From Atrina japonica (taxonomy: Eukaryota; Mollusca; Bivalvia; Pterioida; Pinnidae), in contig BROG01000799.1 in assembly GCA_030159075.1 (NCBI GenBank), positions 243,110 to 307,109 of the forward strand: DNA of 64,000 nt, written 5' to 3'. The notes under the pieces were generated by a model. It saw nothing but the letters and a program-made list of their open reading frames with translations. It searched no databases and was not told where the DNA came from. Positions within the stretch are counted from its first letter, which is position 1. Each line of letters opens with the position of its first letter. Below are positions 34,946-46,914 of this stretch, piece after piece. The position numbers were made by a program, and so were the translations under genes.

Positions 34946-35615
34946 AAATGAAGGAGTGCCAATGGATAATCGAAACTCTAAGTCCATTAGAATTCTACAA
35001 ATTAGATATGTAAATAGTCTCAACATGAAGAACAATTGCGAATCTTAAACGAGATAGATCTGGTGTCCGGAAGGAGTCAGCGTCCTCTGCCAGAATGCCA
35101 CTCCCGTTGCAAATATTACATGGAAACCTCTCGAATTCAGGAATAAGGTCTAGATAGATTGGCGAAAGGGGGTCAGTTGTGCTCAATATACTATCTAATA
35201 TTCCTGAGAGGGGGCTTCATTTTGTTTAACAAGATCTCCATATCGAACATAAAAACGACGATTTCAAGCGTTCAACAACGTAAGCTTGTATAAGTAGTTT
35301 ATTGGCCAGTCGTTTCGCCTTCAGTATAAAACATTCATATGAGCATGACCTGACATCACGTATAAGTTGTGAAATGAAAACCCCATAGGCAGGGCAAGAT
35401 GGAATATTACTACTTAGGAACGGGAAGTTCGTAATATGGAAATTGAAATTTGTCATAAAGGGGGTGTGAAGAATCATTTCCAATCGACAGGAGTAAATCA
35501 AGGTAAGAAACAGATGCGTGCTCTCTGTCATTGATCTCAAGCTCAACAGGATACATCTGACCGAGGTAATTCTGAAATTCTGAATTATTTATAGACAGCA
35601 CGTCGTCGACCAAAA
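34946..35615 (-). mobile_element. Penelope-like family B 3' part, tandem copy 2
   Basis: A B tail (34960-35260) and an RT C-terminus with two open stretches (35226-35613), starting VDDVLSINNSEFQNYLGQMY. Truncated at almost the same catalytic-box codon as the preceding copy. Confidence 0.8.
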
Positions 35616-35629
35616 GACTTGGTACTTGT

Positions 35630-35797
35630 TACACGGCAGGTGTGACTGGTCGACAGGGGATGCTTACTCCTCCATGGCACCTGATCCCACCTCTTGGTTT
35701 CCAGAGGTCCGTGTTTGTCCATTGTTACCGGATTTGTATCTGTGTCCTGGACATTCTATTGATTTATACTTTGGTATCTGAAATTTTTATATTTGAA
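35630..35797 (+). mobile_element. Penelope-like family A 3' tail
   Basis: Plus orientation, from gcaggtgtgactggtcgacagg to ggtatctgaaatttttata; nearly identical to the tail at 46760-46912. It meets the family B copy end to end. Confidence 0.85.
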
Positions 35798-35837
35798 GTT
35801 TCCAAAAAAGTTTTGGTTTTTAGGATTTACATCTGAT

Positions 35838-35945
35838 TCAGTGTTTATAAGGATTTTGTGCATCTTTGGAATCCAATAAATGCATGACAATTAAAGTTTC
35901 GCATCACTTGTCGATATTCAAAACGAAGTGAGAACGGTAAAATTG
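35838..35945 (-). mobile_element. Penelope-like family B RT fragment ([10 protein letters not shown] block)
   Basis: On the minus strand, tttattggattccaaagatgcacaaaatccttataaacac encodes the conserved [13 protein letters not shown] segment, with aligned flanks. Confidence 0.65.
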
Positions 35946-36284
35946 GTGAGAGTTTATGTAGAGTTTCCAGGAAGTCCAAGACTAAAAGTTGAGTCTATTA
36001 GAATTAGAAGTAGTATCTCATGCAGATAAATGTGAAGTTGTTAGACCTATTAATTAGACTGCGTATAAGAATATGTCGAAGTACATATTTAGAATATTCA
36101 TATGCATAAGCCAGTTTTCTGGTATATATGTATGTGAATATGTATGTATGTACATGTGCATCTGTATATGAACTATGTAAATGCATGTATAATGTTTTTA
36201 AGTTTCAACCGCAAAGTTGTAAAACAGGTTTTTCTATGTGTTTAATCTGAGTGTCATTTAGGCGTAGCAAACCAATGAAGCAAT

Positions 36285-37090
36285 CCGTCAGTTTGATTGT
36301 AATTTTCCAAAGTGTACCTATAGTACACCTGGACCATTATTTTAATTAGATTGTGTCTATTCGATTGTAATTTTCTCAGCTGTATCTATATTACACCTAA
36401 ACCATAATTTTAATTACATTGTGTCTATTTGATTGTAATTTTATCAGCTGTATCTATATTACACCTAAACCATGATTTTAATTACATTGTGTCTATTTGA
36501 TTGTAATTTTCTCAGCTCTATCTATATTACACCTAAACCATGATTTTAATTACATTGTGTCTATTTGATTGTAATTTTCTCAGCTGTATCTATATTACAC
36601 CTAAACCATGATTTTAATTAGATTATGTCTATTCGATTGTAATTTTCTCAGCTGTATCTATATTACACCTAAACCATGATTTTAATTACATTATGTCTAT
36701 TTGATTGTAATTTTCTCAGCTGTATCTATATTACACCTAAACCATGATTTTAATTAGATTATGTCTATTCGATTGTAATTTTATCAGCTGTATCTATATT
36801 ACACCTAAACCATGATTTTAATTACATTATGTCTATTTGATTGTAATTTTCTCAGCTGTATCTATATTACACCTAAACCATGATTTTAATTAGATTATGT
36901 CTATTCGATTGTAATTTTCTCAGCTGTATCTATATTACACCTAAACCATGATTTTAATTAGATTGTGTCTATTTGATTCTAATTTTCCTAACTGTACCTT
37001 TATTACACCTGGGACATGCTTTTGATTACATTGTGTCTATTTGATTGTCATGTTCCCATCTGTATCTCTATTACACCTGAACCATGTTTA
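36285..37090. repeat. 68-bp minisatellite array
   Basis: About 12 copies of a 68-bp unit containing TTGATTGTAATTTTCTCAGC and TATTACACCTAAACCATG. Period checked over successive units (36354, 36422, 36490, 36558). The outer copies are most diverged. Confidence 0.95.
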
Positions 37091-37118
37091 TATTATTTCA
37101 ATTGACTTAATTTTAATA

Positions 37119-37900
37119 TCATAAATCAGGGTTACAATATTTTAAAGATTTGATGTAGAAATTATACCGACAAATGTAGATAATTCCTGTGACCAGCTTA
37201 TAGTTTTCATTTAGTCTTATATCTATGTTTCGTACAGAGCCAGTTTTGATAATTGAAGCTTTGTGGTTATCAGCCCCAAAATTGAAAATTGTTCTATAAA
37301 CGTTCAGTTCCATCAAGCAATATTGCTGTATCATCTGCATATCGCTGAGCTTTACATTTTGTGGTTATACACTGTATTATTATATCTATTCCTAATCATT
37401 GCTTCCATAATTCAACACATCATAAAAATATACGAAGAGACTAGATCCCTGTCTTCAGTCCCATTTTTGATGAAAGATGAGATGAACCCATTTCGAATTG
37501 CACAAAATTTAATGTCGGTGAAAAATATTTCCATCCAATGTACTATATTCTCCCAAAACATTTCTTTTGGAATTTCTAAGATACTGAATCGAAAGTTTAT
37601 TTTTTCAAAACATAGCAAACGAAATATACATGGGATATTTTTCTCATTAAAAGTATGCATAATATCATACACAAGTCTTTTATTTTCCCCAATGTATCTC
37701 CCAGTTAAATTCCTTATGATTATCATAGATTATGTATTAACAACCCAGATTGAATTCTTTTGGCAATTATTCCTGATATTATTTTGTATGAGATATTTAG
37801 TACTGGTATTTCCGTATTTATTTCCGGAGTTTATTTCCTTAAGGAATAATTGCCATAATTCCGGCGATACTGATAAATTGTCTGTCTGAGAGCTTTTAAG
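37119..37900 (-). mobile_element. LINE reverse transcriptase fragment
   Basis: Minus strand. In order: a segment reading VLNISYKIISGIIAKRIQS (about 37790-37840), GRYIGENKRLVYDIMHTFNEKNIP (open frame 37412-37726) with an FDxxK-like motif A region (CFEKINF), a DLVSSYIFMMC segment, then RYADDTAILLDGTE, the YADD catalytic box at about 37335-37365. Frames change at least three times. This order is the non-LTR retrotransposon RT domain. The plus-strand frame at 37263-37889 is its antisense shadow. Confidence 0.8.
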
Positions 37901-39261
37901 GAATTATAATTCAAAATCAACAATGTCAATTCAGAAATAAAGTAAAACTTTGAAGTAAGGACATCATAACTAAGTGATTCTAAAACATTTAATTTTGAAT
38001 TTTTTTTGGATAAATCTCTATCAGTGTTTCATCATTTTGGTATGTCATACAGTTTTATCATATATATTGATATATTTCAATAAATGGTATTTGCAACTGC
38101 ATACATTTTCATAAGATTGATTTTGTAATTTGAATTTAATTACTTTTTAAATTTGTAATTATTAATCCCCTGATATCGGTAATACTGGTTACAGTTTTAG
38201 TACTACAATTTCTTTTTTAGGTTACAAAAATATTTGTAGACTTTTCCCCTTCTCTGCCAATCTAGTGTCTTTTGTACACCCCAACCCCTAATTCATATTG
38301 TCTTATATCGTCAAGGCGTGTATTTAGTTCACCTAAATGTTCACTTTTTGTTCATTATATCTATTTGTTATTTAATATAATTTCATTCTAAATATTTTTT
38401 CTCATTCCATTAACTTTTATTTTTTCATTTTGCAATGTGAAGTGTCAATCATCTTATGTTAACACCCCTAATGACACAATGGAACTCGCCAAATTTAAAC
38501 AATGGAAAAGTTATAAAATAATATTAACTTGTTTACTCCTGGGTCATGACAGTAGATCATACTATTTACAGATTTGGGCGAGTCTAAATGTGACCACATG
38601 TTTGATAAGTTAAACAAAAATGTTTCTAAAAAGAATTTTCTTAAGCAAATCGTCAATTCCCATTTGGAATTAATTCATTTATATAGTAAGTACATAATTC
38701 TTGTCTGTTAAATGATCTATTTCATTTTATTAAAAAGTTAGGGTATATAACACATGATTACAGAGTCTCTTACCCATTGTGAAGTTAGATATTTGTATTT
38801 TGAATTCAAGCCTGAGTGGAAGCCTGGTAAAATGTCTATTTTACAGACAATGATATGAGCTCGTGAGAAAATAGAAAGGGATCAAGTTTTGTTTGTTTTA
38901 TGTGATTTTTCTTTATCGTGTATAGTCACAATTAAAGTGTTTCGTATTCTCCACGGATTAACCAAAGCAAAACTATTCTTCATTGTTTTTAACTTCGGCT
39001 TGACTTTATTTTGAGATTTATAATTATAACAGTCTATTTTGGTAATCTTGAAATGAATGAATGAACTAAAATAATTTGTACCGATGTATTACCTTTATTA
39101 TGGACAATGGTTACAATAATTCACTATAATTGAAGGAAAGAAGCAAATAGCACAGGACTTGTTATAGATTTGCGTGAATTTTAGGCAATGCTATAAAATT
39201 CTTAAAATTTATATACCTCCAAACAATAAAAAATACATTAAGAAAAAAGTTTTGATTTTTA
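37901..39261. other. No recognised feature
   Basis: AT-rich DNA, possibly further LINE flanks, but nothing is identifiable. Confidence 0.5.
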
Positions 39262-40015
39262 CAATATAAAACATCTCAGATACCAAAGTATAAATGTTTA
39301 GGATGTCGAGGTTATAGATATAAATCTGGTAAAAATGGATGAACACGGACCTCTGGAAACCAAGACGTGTGATCAGGTGCCATGGAGGAGTAAGCATCCC
39401 CTGTCGACCGGTCACACCCGCCGTGAGTCCAATGTCAAGTCCAAATGAAATACGTGAGGAACGAATCCTCGTCACAATTGGTACAAACGTCTCAACAACC
39501 GCCAACGAAAAGGCAACTTAACATTTCACTTAGTGAAACAGAGTTATCACAAATACGACTATTATATCGACCTTAACATTTGCGGAACGTTGACATTAAA
39601 AGCGGTTTTCGATATCCCTATGTCAAAAACTTGTCAGTGAGTAATTAACATCCGTATATGAAATGTTCATATGTTGAAACGCCCTGGCATATCGGATCAT
39701 TTGTGAAATATAAACTCCATATGCGGATGACTGTGGGATATTACTACTTAAATGTGAAAATTAACGATGGGAAAGCCGAAATCGCCGCGTTTGTCGTATA
39801 GCGTCTGTGTCTAGTAAGTAAAATGTCTAAGAATGAAGCGTGTGTGCTTGATTCTGTTGTATCTTTAATATCTAGTTCGCTGGGATATATAATCACAGTG
39901 ACATATGTATGAAAATTGCCAATATTAATTGACAAGGCGTAGTCGATATATCTAAATGTCAAATTAAAGGACACCGCTAACTTTTTCTTCTTTTGATTCA
40001 GCAGTTTCTTCAAAA
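39262..40015 (-). mobile_element. Penelope-like family A, RT C-terminus plus tail
   Basis: Tail at 39262-39560, then the RT end up to 40015. The open stretch 39744-40013 includes LTFRYIDYALSIN, that is a YIDD box with its last Asp changed to Tyr, and YPSELDIKDTTESSTHASFLDILL. Confidence 0.85.
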
Positions 40016-40224
40016 GTTATAATAGATTAAAATAATAAATATATTATAAGCTAACTTCTCTTTACAGTGTTACAAGTTGTTGATCTCAATGCACTGAAGA
40101 ATAAAACAATATGTTGACAAATGGATGAGTGTAGTCATATATATAAATCAAGTTAGAATAATTCAAATTCTAAGGTAGTCATATTTTACAGTGGTTTCCC
40201 TTCAACGGATTTTGTTTTACAATT

Positions 40225-40345
40225 ATATTTATTATTGGGCCTTGTATTATACCAATTTCACTTTAGGAAATATGCATATAAATTGGAACGCAGCTGATAA
40301 GGTATAGAAACGATTGTCTTGAGCATTATGTTTACAATATTTAGA
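40225..40345 (+). mobile_element. Decayed hammerhead element, 3' part
   Basis: Matches the last 120 bp of the hammerhead element (gccttgtattataccaatttcac... to cttgagcattatgtttacaatattt). The ribozyme at 40288-40326 has CTGATAA in place of CTGATGA and a shortened stem II. Confidence 0.65.
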
Positions 40346-41266
40346 AACATTATTTTGCAATGATATTTAACACATATATCAAAATCATTATATAATAACA
40401 CAGGCAATGATAGTGCTTAAACATACAAAATGATATTATGGTTAACGTAATAGCAAAGGTAGTGCAGTGTTTGTTAACAAGAATTATTCGGCCAGTTTAT
40501 CTCATCATCGGACAAATTCTTTCAATTATTTGACAAAACAGAAAAAAAAAACGAAACTTAGCAAAACATTCCTATGCAAAAAGGTTTAGAAAATTGGTTA
40601 TTTAACTTTCGCAAAATGTCACTTATACACCACAATAAATTTGATAAGTTTGACGAGCTTGATAGTAAAACGTCGGAAAATATCACTTGTACTTGCTCGA
40701 AAAGAAAACTAATATCAAATTATAGATACGCCATATTTACATATACTATATTTACAAACTGAATTAATCATAGCAAAACGTGCATTAAATTGCTTAGTTA
40801 TGTACTTTACTCTGTGTAAAAAAGGAAAACAGGTAAAAAATGATTCACTCTACATTTTTATGCCATTTAAATCAATAGTTCGGTGGAAATGTGAAAATAT
40901 CATGGACTTGAAATGAGAAAATAAAAACAATGTTACATAATTATTTCCGATTCACATCTATACAATTACATAACACTTGCATAATCTCGTGTTCTATAAC
41001 ATTAACAGAAATAATTGTAGGTCACGTTCTACTTGCTACTTAATACGATTATATAAAGGACATTTGAATTGTTAAAAAACACAAATAAACCTGTTAAGTT
41101 TGCATTAATAAAGTAATGGAAATAGTTTTTAAAGGGCATTTACAAACATTTCAACATATTTACTCTGGCTTGTTAGCCAGGATTGTTACATATATCCTAC
41201 ATGCCCACTTAGTCAGTGGGTATGGAGTTGATTTGACTGACCAGAATGACTTTCCACTTACACACA

Positions 41267-41269
<3 letters not shown>
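40346..41269. other. No recognised feature
   Basis: Unassigned AT-rich sequence before the GA microsatellite. Confidence 0.5.

Positions 41270-41361
<92 letters not shown>
41270..41361. repeat. (GA)n microsatellite
   Basis: About 90 bp of uninterrupted GA. Confidence 0.98.
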
Positions 41362-41363
<2 letters not shown>

Positions 41364-41399
41364 TGCACGTTCCTAAATATAAAATATGAAATCATATCA

Positions 41400-42725
41400 C
41401 AAACGATCAGGGTATGCAAACAATTGTTCTAAAAACTCATTAATTCGGTTTTAGTTTTCACCAAACGAATCCTGTGTCTGTATTAAGCTCTTTCGATGTA
41501 CCTACTGATACAGATTTTCAGCTAACTGATTTATATTGGATACCTAAACCTCACAAAACCTAATATAAACAGAGGTACATAGCAGGATCTAGCAAATGTT
41601 TTACCAAATCTTTATCTTTACTCTTTGTCTAGATACTGACAGTCGTTTAGGAAAAACTTCAGCAATACTGTACCTTTGCATATTCCAGAGGCAGTGTAAA
41701 TCAGATGTAGGTACCTAAAATGCTTTACAGATCTTGAACGACTTTTCTACTTTTTACACAACTATACGACATGAAAAATTAAAAGAGAGATATTTTTTGC
41801 ATCATTGACTGCTTTTTGTCACTATCAGTGGCACCACTCTGATTCTACACATAAATACACTGAAGTTAAAATAAAAATGCTGGAATTTCAAATAGACAAT
41901 ATATTTGCAATGTCTGGCGATCAAATTTTTCATGTTTGTCGTCATTCACATAGGAAACCTATTGTGCTCCTTTATTGTCTTACCGGCTCCTTTATTGTCT
42001 TACCGGCTCCTTTATTGTCTTACCGGCTCCTTTATTCATACACAGCAAACTTCATTCAGAAGGTTCTGAATCAAAAGAAGAAAAAGCTAACGGTGACCTT
42101 TTGTTTGACATTTAGATATATCGACGATCTTCTTTTCAATTAATAGTGATATTTCTCATACATGTGTCAATGCGTTATATGACTCGAAAGTAAAGACAAA
42201 CAAGCACAAATGCTTCCTACATTTTACTGACTTCAGACGCAGACAGGAAATTAACACCAAGGCTGTACGACAAACGCGACAGTTTCGACTTTCCTATCGT
42301 AAATTTTCCATATTTACATAGTCACCTGCATATGGTGTTTATATTTCATTAGTGATCCAATATGCCAGTGCATGTTCAACATATGAACATTTTATTCACA
42401 GAGGTAAACTAATAACAAGTTATTAATACAGGGTTATCGGAAATTCCACAAACTTTACGGTCAGTATAATGACCATGTTTGCGATTTCTCTTTTTCACTA
42501 AATGAAATGTTGACTTACCTGTTCGGTAGCGGTTGTTGAGTTGGCTGTACAAATTGTAAGAAGAATTTTTTCTCACTTATTTCATTTAAATTTGACTGGA
42601 CTCACTATGGGTGTTACCGGTCAACAGTGGACGCCAACTCCTTTATGGCACCAGAACCCACCTCTGGATTTTTGTATATGTATCCTGGAAATCTTGAAGA
42701 CTTATACTTTGGTATCTGATATTTT
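41400..42725 (+). mobile_element. Penelope-like family A, decayed body plus tail
   Basis: Contains the LYWIPKPHKT block (41530-41560), a TLYTTI-type motif A remnant (41750), FRYIDDLLFN with an intact YIDD box (42108-42140), YDKRDSFDFPIVNFPYL (42265-42320) and the tail (42480-42725). A 20-bp segment, CTCCTTTATTGTCTTACCGG, is present three times in tandem at 41967-42028, inside motif B territory. Many frame changes. Confidence 0.8.
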
Positions 42726-43166
42726 ATATTGACTACAATCGGGTACAATACAGCACTTTTTAAAATATAAAACTAGATATAATGCCTTACTGATAAATAA
42801 GTTTACATTTGCTTTCCTCACTATTATTCTTTTATTTCACAGTATATCGTACATCTGGTGTACTCTAGAGTTAAGGTATTGAAAATATTGACATAATTGT
42901 TTCATTTTGAAGACGGAAAAAGAAAATGACGTTAGCAAGTCTTCGTCATAATATATCCTTATTTACGATCACGAATGACAAGGAAACATACTATTTCCAT
43001 TCAAGTGATACTTATCGTTATAAGCCTTGCTTTAGCCGTGTCAGAATCCATATAATACCTATACAATGTAAAATATATGAAATGAGAAAAAATGAATATC
43101 GACCATGCGAAAATGTCGTTTACACGAGAACGCTATTGAAGTAAAACTTTATAGCTGTAAATGAAA

Positions 43167-43167
<1 letters not shown>
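42726..43167. other. No recognised feature
   Basis: Unassigned. A 72-codon frame at 42926-43144 has no recognisable features. Confidence 0.5.

Positions 43168-43256
<89 letters not shown>
43168..43256. repeat. (TA)n microsatellite
   Basis: About 89 bp of TA with one GA interruption. Confidence 0.97.
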
Positions 43257-43260
<4 letters not shown>

Positions 43261-44405
43261 TGTTATCGAAGTATAGACATAGTCTATACATTAGTGCATT
43301 GTTATCGCAGTATAGACATAAGTCTATACACCAGTACATTGTTATCGCAGTATAGACATAAGTCTATACATCAGTGCATTGTTATCGCAGTATAGACACA
43401 AGTCTATACACCAGTGCATTGTTATCGCAGTATAGAGACAAGTCTATACATCAGTGCATTGTTATCGCAGTATAGAGACAAGTCTATACACCAGTACATT
43501 GTTATCGCAGTATAGAGACAAGTCTATACACCAGTACATTGTTATCGCAGTATAGACACTAGTCTATACATCAGTACATTGTTATCGCAGTATAGACATA
43601 AGTCTATACACCAGTACATTGTTATCGCAGTATAGACATAAGTCTATACACCAGTACATTGTTATCGCAGTATAGACACAAGTCTATACACCAGTACATT
43701 GTTATCGCAGTATAAACACAAGTCTATACACCAGTACATTGTTATCGCAGTATAGACATAAGTCTATACACCAGTACATTGTTATCGCAGTATAGACATA
43801 GGTCTATAAATCAGTACATTGTTATCGCAGTATAGACACTAGTCTATACACCAGTACATTGTTATCGCAGTATAGACACAAGTCTATACACCAGTACATT
43901 GTTATCGCAGTATAGACATAAGTCTATACACCAGTACATTGTTATCGCAGTATAGACACAAGTCTATACAGCAGTACATTGTTATCGCAGTATAGACACA
44001 AGTCTATACACCAGTACATTGTTATCGCAGTATAGACACAAGTCTATACACCAGTACATTGTTATCGCAGTATAGACACAAGTCTATACACCAGTGCATT
44101 GTTATCGCAGTATAGACACAAGTCTATACACCAGTACATTGTTATCGCAGTATAGACACAAGTCTATACACCAGTACATTGTTATCGCAGTATAGACACA
44201 AGTCTATACACCAGTACATTGTTATCGCAGTATAGACATAAGTCTATACACCAGTACATTGTTATCGCAGTATAGACACAAGTCTATACACCAGTACATT
44301 GTTATCGCAGTATAGACACTAGTCTATACACCAGTACATTGTTATCACAGTATAGACATAAGTATATGCAGTACTTTGTAATCTCGGTATGGACATAAGT
44401 CTGAC
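43257..44405. repeat. 40-bp minisatellite array, left of the family A element
   Basis: About 28 highly uniform 40-bp units. Each unit carries a perfect 7-bp inverted repeat, TATAGAC / GTCTATA, with a 4-nt spacer, and the constant stretch ACATTGTTATCGCAG. The last unit (44370-44402) is diverged toward the type found to the right of the retroelement. Confidence 0.97.
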
Positions 44406-46912
44406 CATTCCATCTTGTCTATGAGAGTGCGTATAATTGAAAAAATATACCACTGGACCAAGAATCCCACCTTGAGTACCCCCTTCCGTAGACAACGTGA
44501 AGAATTTTGGATTAAACAGCTTGGCACTGCATATCCCTATGGATGTAACGATAATATCCAAAGTGTAGGCAATCTATCAAGCCCACTGTGTAATGGTGTT
44601 AATGTGATGGAACTTTTTAATTCTAACGTAAGACGTAAACGAAGTCACGGACATCGTTCATACAACCGACCCAACATACATGATGTCACTTTTTCATCTC
44701 TTTTACCTTACGTTAATAAAAAATTGGGTCTTCATCACATTCGCAGCAAACTTTATTCTGTTCCTTTTACAAATCTCAATAAACTTTTTCAAGAAGCAAG
44801 AATGAACCCCTACACGGATTCTTCAACCCCAGAATACTTACTGAACTCCATTATAATGGACATCGCTTATCACAGACTGTTTAAGCCTGCACGCGTCACA
44901 AACGATGACTTTTCTGAACAGAAACGTCTCTTCCTTAAACTTAAATTCACAAATAAAGGCATAGACGCTTTAAACATTGGCAATGTTCTAAATCACAAAA
45001 AAGTTCAGTCCTGTATTCCACCATATTTTAAACTGAAGACCACACCTTGCATTTCATACAGCTATACACCTAGCATCGCATCCAAGCTATTCAATTACAA
45101 ACAGGTTTTGCAGTGCCTAGACATCAACCATCTTCTACACAACACTGTCACATGTTCATGTGCTTCATCTCCTTTCAAATACAATACTATCGGGCATGTC
45201 ATTACCGCTGACGTTTCTATTGTTGAAAATGAAAGCCTCAAAAATCTTATTTTAAGGGGCCCTAAATACCGGGAAGCCCGTTCCTTTAATTGGCGTCAGA
45301 ATTTCAGTTTAGTTATGGATTCTGTCGAAGATTATGCCAGACGATGGGCCAAACATGAAGACGTAGAACCAGACACTTTGTCTGAATGTCTGAAAGCCAT
45401 ACGATGGTTGATAAAATCTCGTATTCGTAAACTTAAAGGGACTATGAAAACACGTTATCCCTCTGTATTTAATGATCCAGAAGTAGTAACTGAACTGGAT
45501 AGGTTACATGACCAATATGTACTGGTACCAGCAGACAAAGCCTCAAAAAATAATATAGTTTTTATTTGTAAGGCACATTACTATAATTGTTTATTAGAAA
45601 AACTTGGGTTTAATACGAATTCTGGAAATCCTACATACACACGTAGCTCACTTTCAAAGGACGAGATCCTTCAAAATCACGTGTCCGTATTACGCTCATT
45701 TGATATACCTACAACGGATACCGATTTCGAGCTACCACATTTATACTGGATACCTAAACTTCATAAAACCCCATATAAGCAAAGATACATAGCAGGATCC
45801 AGCAAATTTTCTACCAAACCTTTATCTTTACTCCTTACCAAGATATTGACAGCCATTAAAGAGAAACTTCAACAATACTGTACAGTTGCTTATTCCAGAA
45901 GCGGTGTAAATCAGATGTGGATACTTAAAAATTCTAAACAGCTTTTAGAAAATTTGAAGGCACACAATTTTTCTCGAATTCACAGTATCAAAACTTATGA
46001 CTTTTCTACTCTTTACACTACTATTCCACATGAAAAATTAAAAGAAAGACTTTTCAGCATCATAGACAACTGCTTTTTTAGTAAAGGTGGTACCCCAAAA
46101 TTTAAATATCTAGTGTTTGGCTATCAGGATACTTATTTCGTCAAACACCACTCTGATTCTACACATAAATATACTGAAGTTGATATAAAAAACATGCTGA
46201 AATTTCTAATAGACAATATATTTGTAATGTTCGGAGACGTGGTCTTTCAACAAACTGTCAATGCGATATATCCCAGCGAACTAGAAATTACAGATACAAC
46301 AGAATCAATCACACACGCTTCATACTTAGACATTTTACTAAATATAAACACAGACGGGAAATTAGCAACTAAGCTATACGATAAACGCGACGATTTCGGC
46401 TTTCCCATCGTAAATTTTCCACATTTAAGTAGTAATATCCCTCAGTCACCCGCATATGGAGTTTATATTTCACAAATGATCCGATATGCCAGGGCGTGCA
46501 CAACATATGAAGATTTCATATACAGAGGTAAACTACTCACTGACAAATTATTGACACAGGGATATCGGAAACCGTGTTTAATGTCAACGTTCCGCAAATT
46601 TTACGGTCGGTATAATAGTCTTGTTTGCGACTACTCTGTTTCACTAAGTGACATTTTGAGTTGCCTTTTCGTTGGCGGTTGTTGAGACGTCTGTACCAAT
46701 TGTGACGAGGATACACTCCTCACGTGTTTCATTGGACTTGACTGTGGACTCACGGCGGGTGTGACCGGTCGACAGGGGATGCTTACTCCTCCATGGCACC
46801 TGATCCCACCTCTTAGTTTCCAGAGGTCCGTGTTTGTCCATTTTTACCGGATTTGTATCTATGTCCTGGACATTCTATTGATTTATACTTTGGTATCTGA
46901 AATTTTTATATC
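44406..46912 (+). mobile_element. Penelope-like retroelement family A, best copy (5'-truncated)
   Basis: Consists of one long frame (44415-46685) and a 3' tail of about 230 bp ending tatactttggtatctgaaa. The tail has a conserved hairpin (ACCTCT / AGAGGT at about 46810-46830). It is inserted inside the 40-bp array: array units lie directly on both sides. The 5' end falls inside the nuclease domain, so it was truncated at insertion. It carries no long terminal repeats. Confidence 0.85.
44415..46685 (+). pseudogene. Penelope-like reverse transcriptase, 756 codons, lacking the YIDD box
   Basis: The longest intact frame in the window. Residues 1-40 (RRQREEFWIKQLGTAYPYG) match the final helix of GIY-YIG nucleases, including the conserved Glu, so a nuclease domain originally preceded the RT, the permuted order of Naiad-type elements. 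A CSC motif is near residue 250. RT blocks follow: DKASKNNIVFICK (about 375), LYWIPKLHKTPYKQRYIAGSSK (about 445), motif A YDFSTLYTTIP (about 530), GDVVFQQTV (about 612), and the C-terminal YDKRDDFGFPIVNFPHLSSN (about 655). Between FQQTV and NAIYPSEL the GIPMGTN and YIDD motifs present in other copies are absent, so polymerase activity is not expected although the frame is open. The first ATG is not the native start. Confidence 0.85.
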
Positions 46913-46914
46913 TG

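Noticed and set aside
37263..37889. 208-codon plus-strand frame
   Set aside because: Antisense of the LINE reverse transcriptase, whose minus-strand text has clear RT motifs.
43257..44405. CRISPR-like appearance of the 40-bp array
   Set aside because: The whole 40-bp unit is repeated; there are no variable spacers, and the context is animal DNA.
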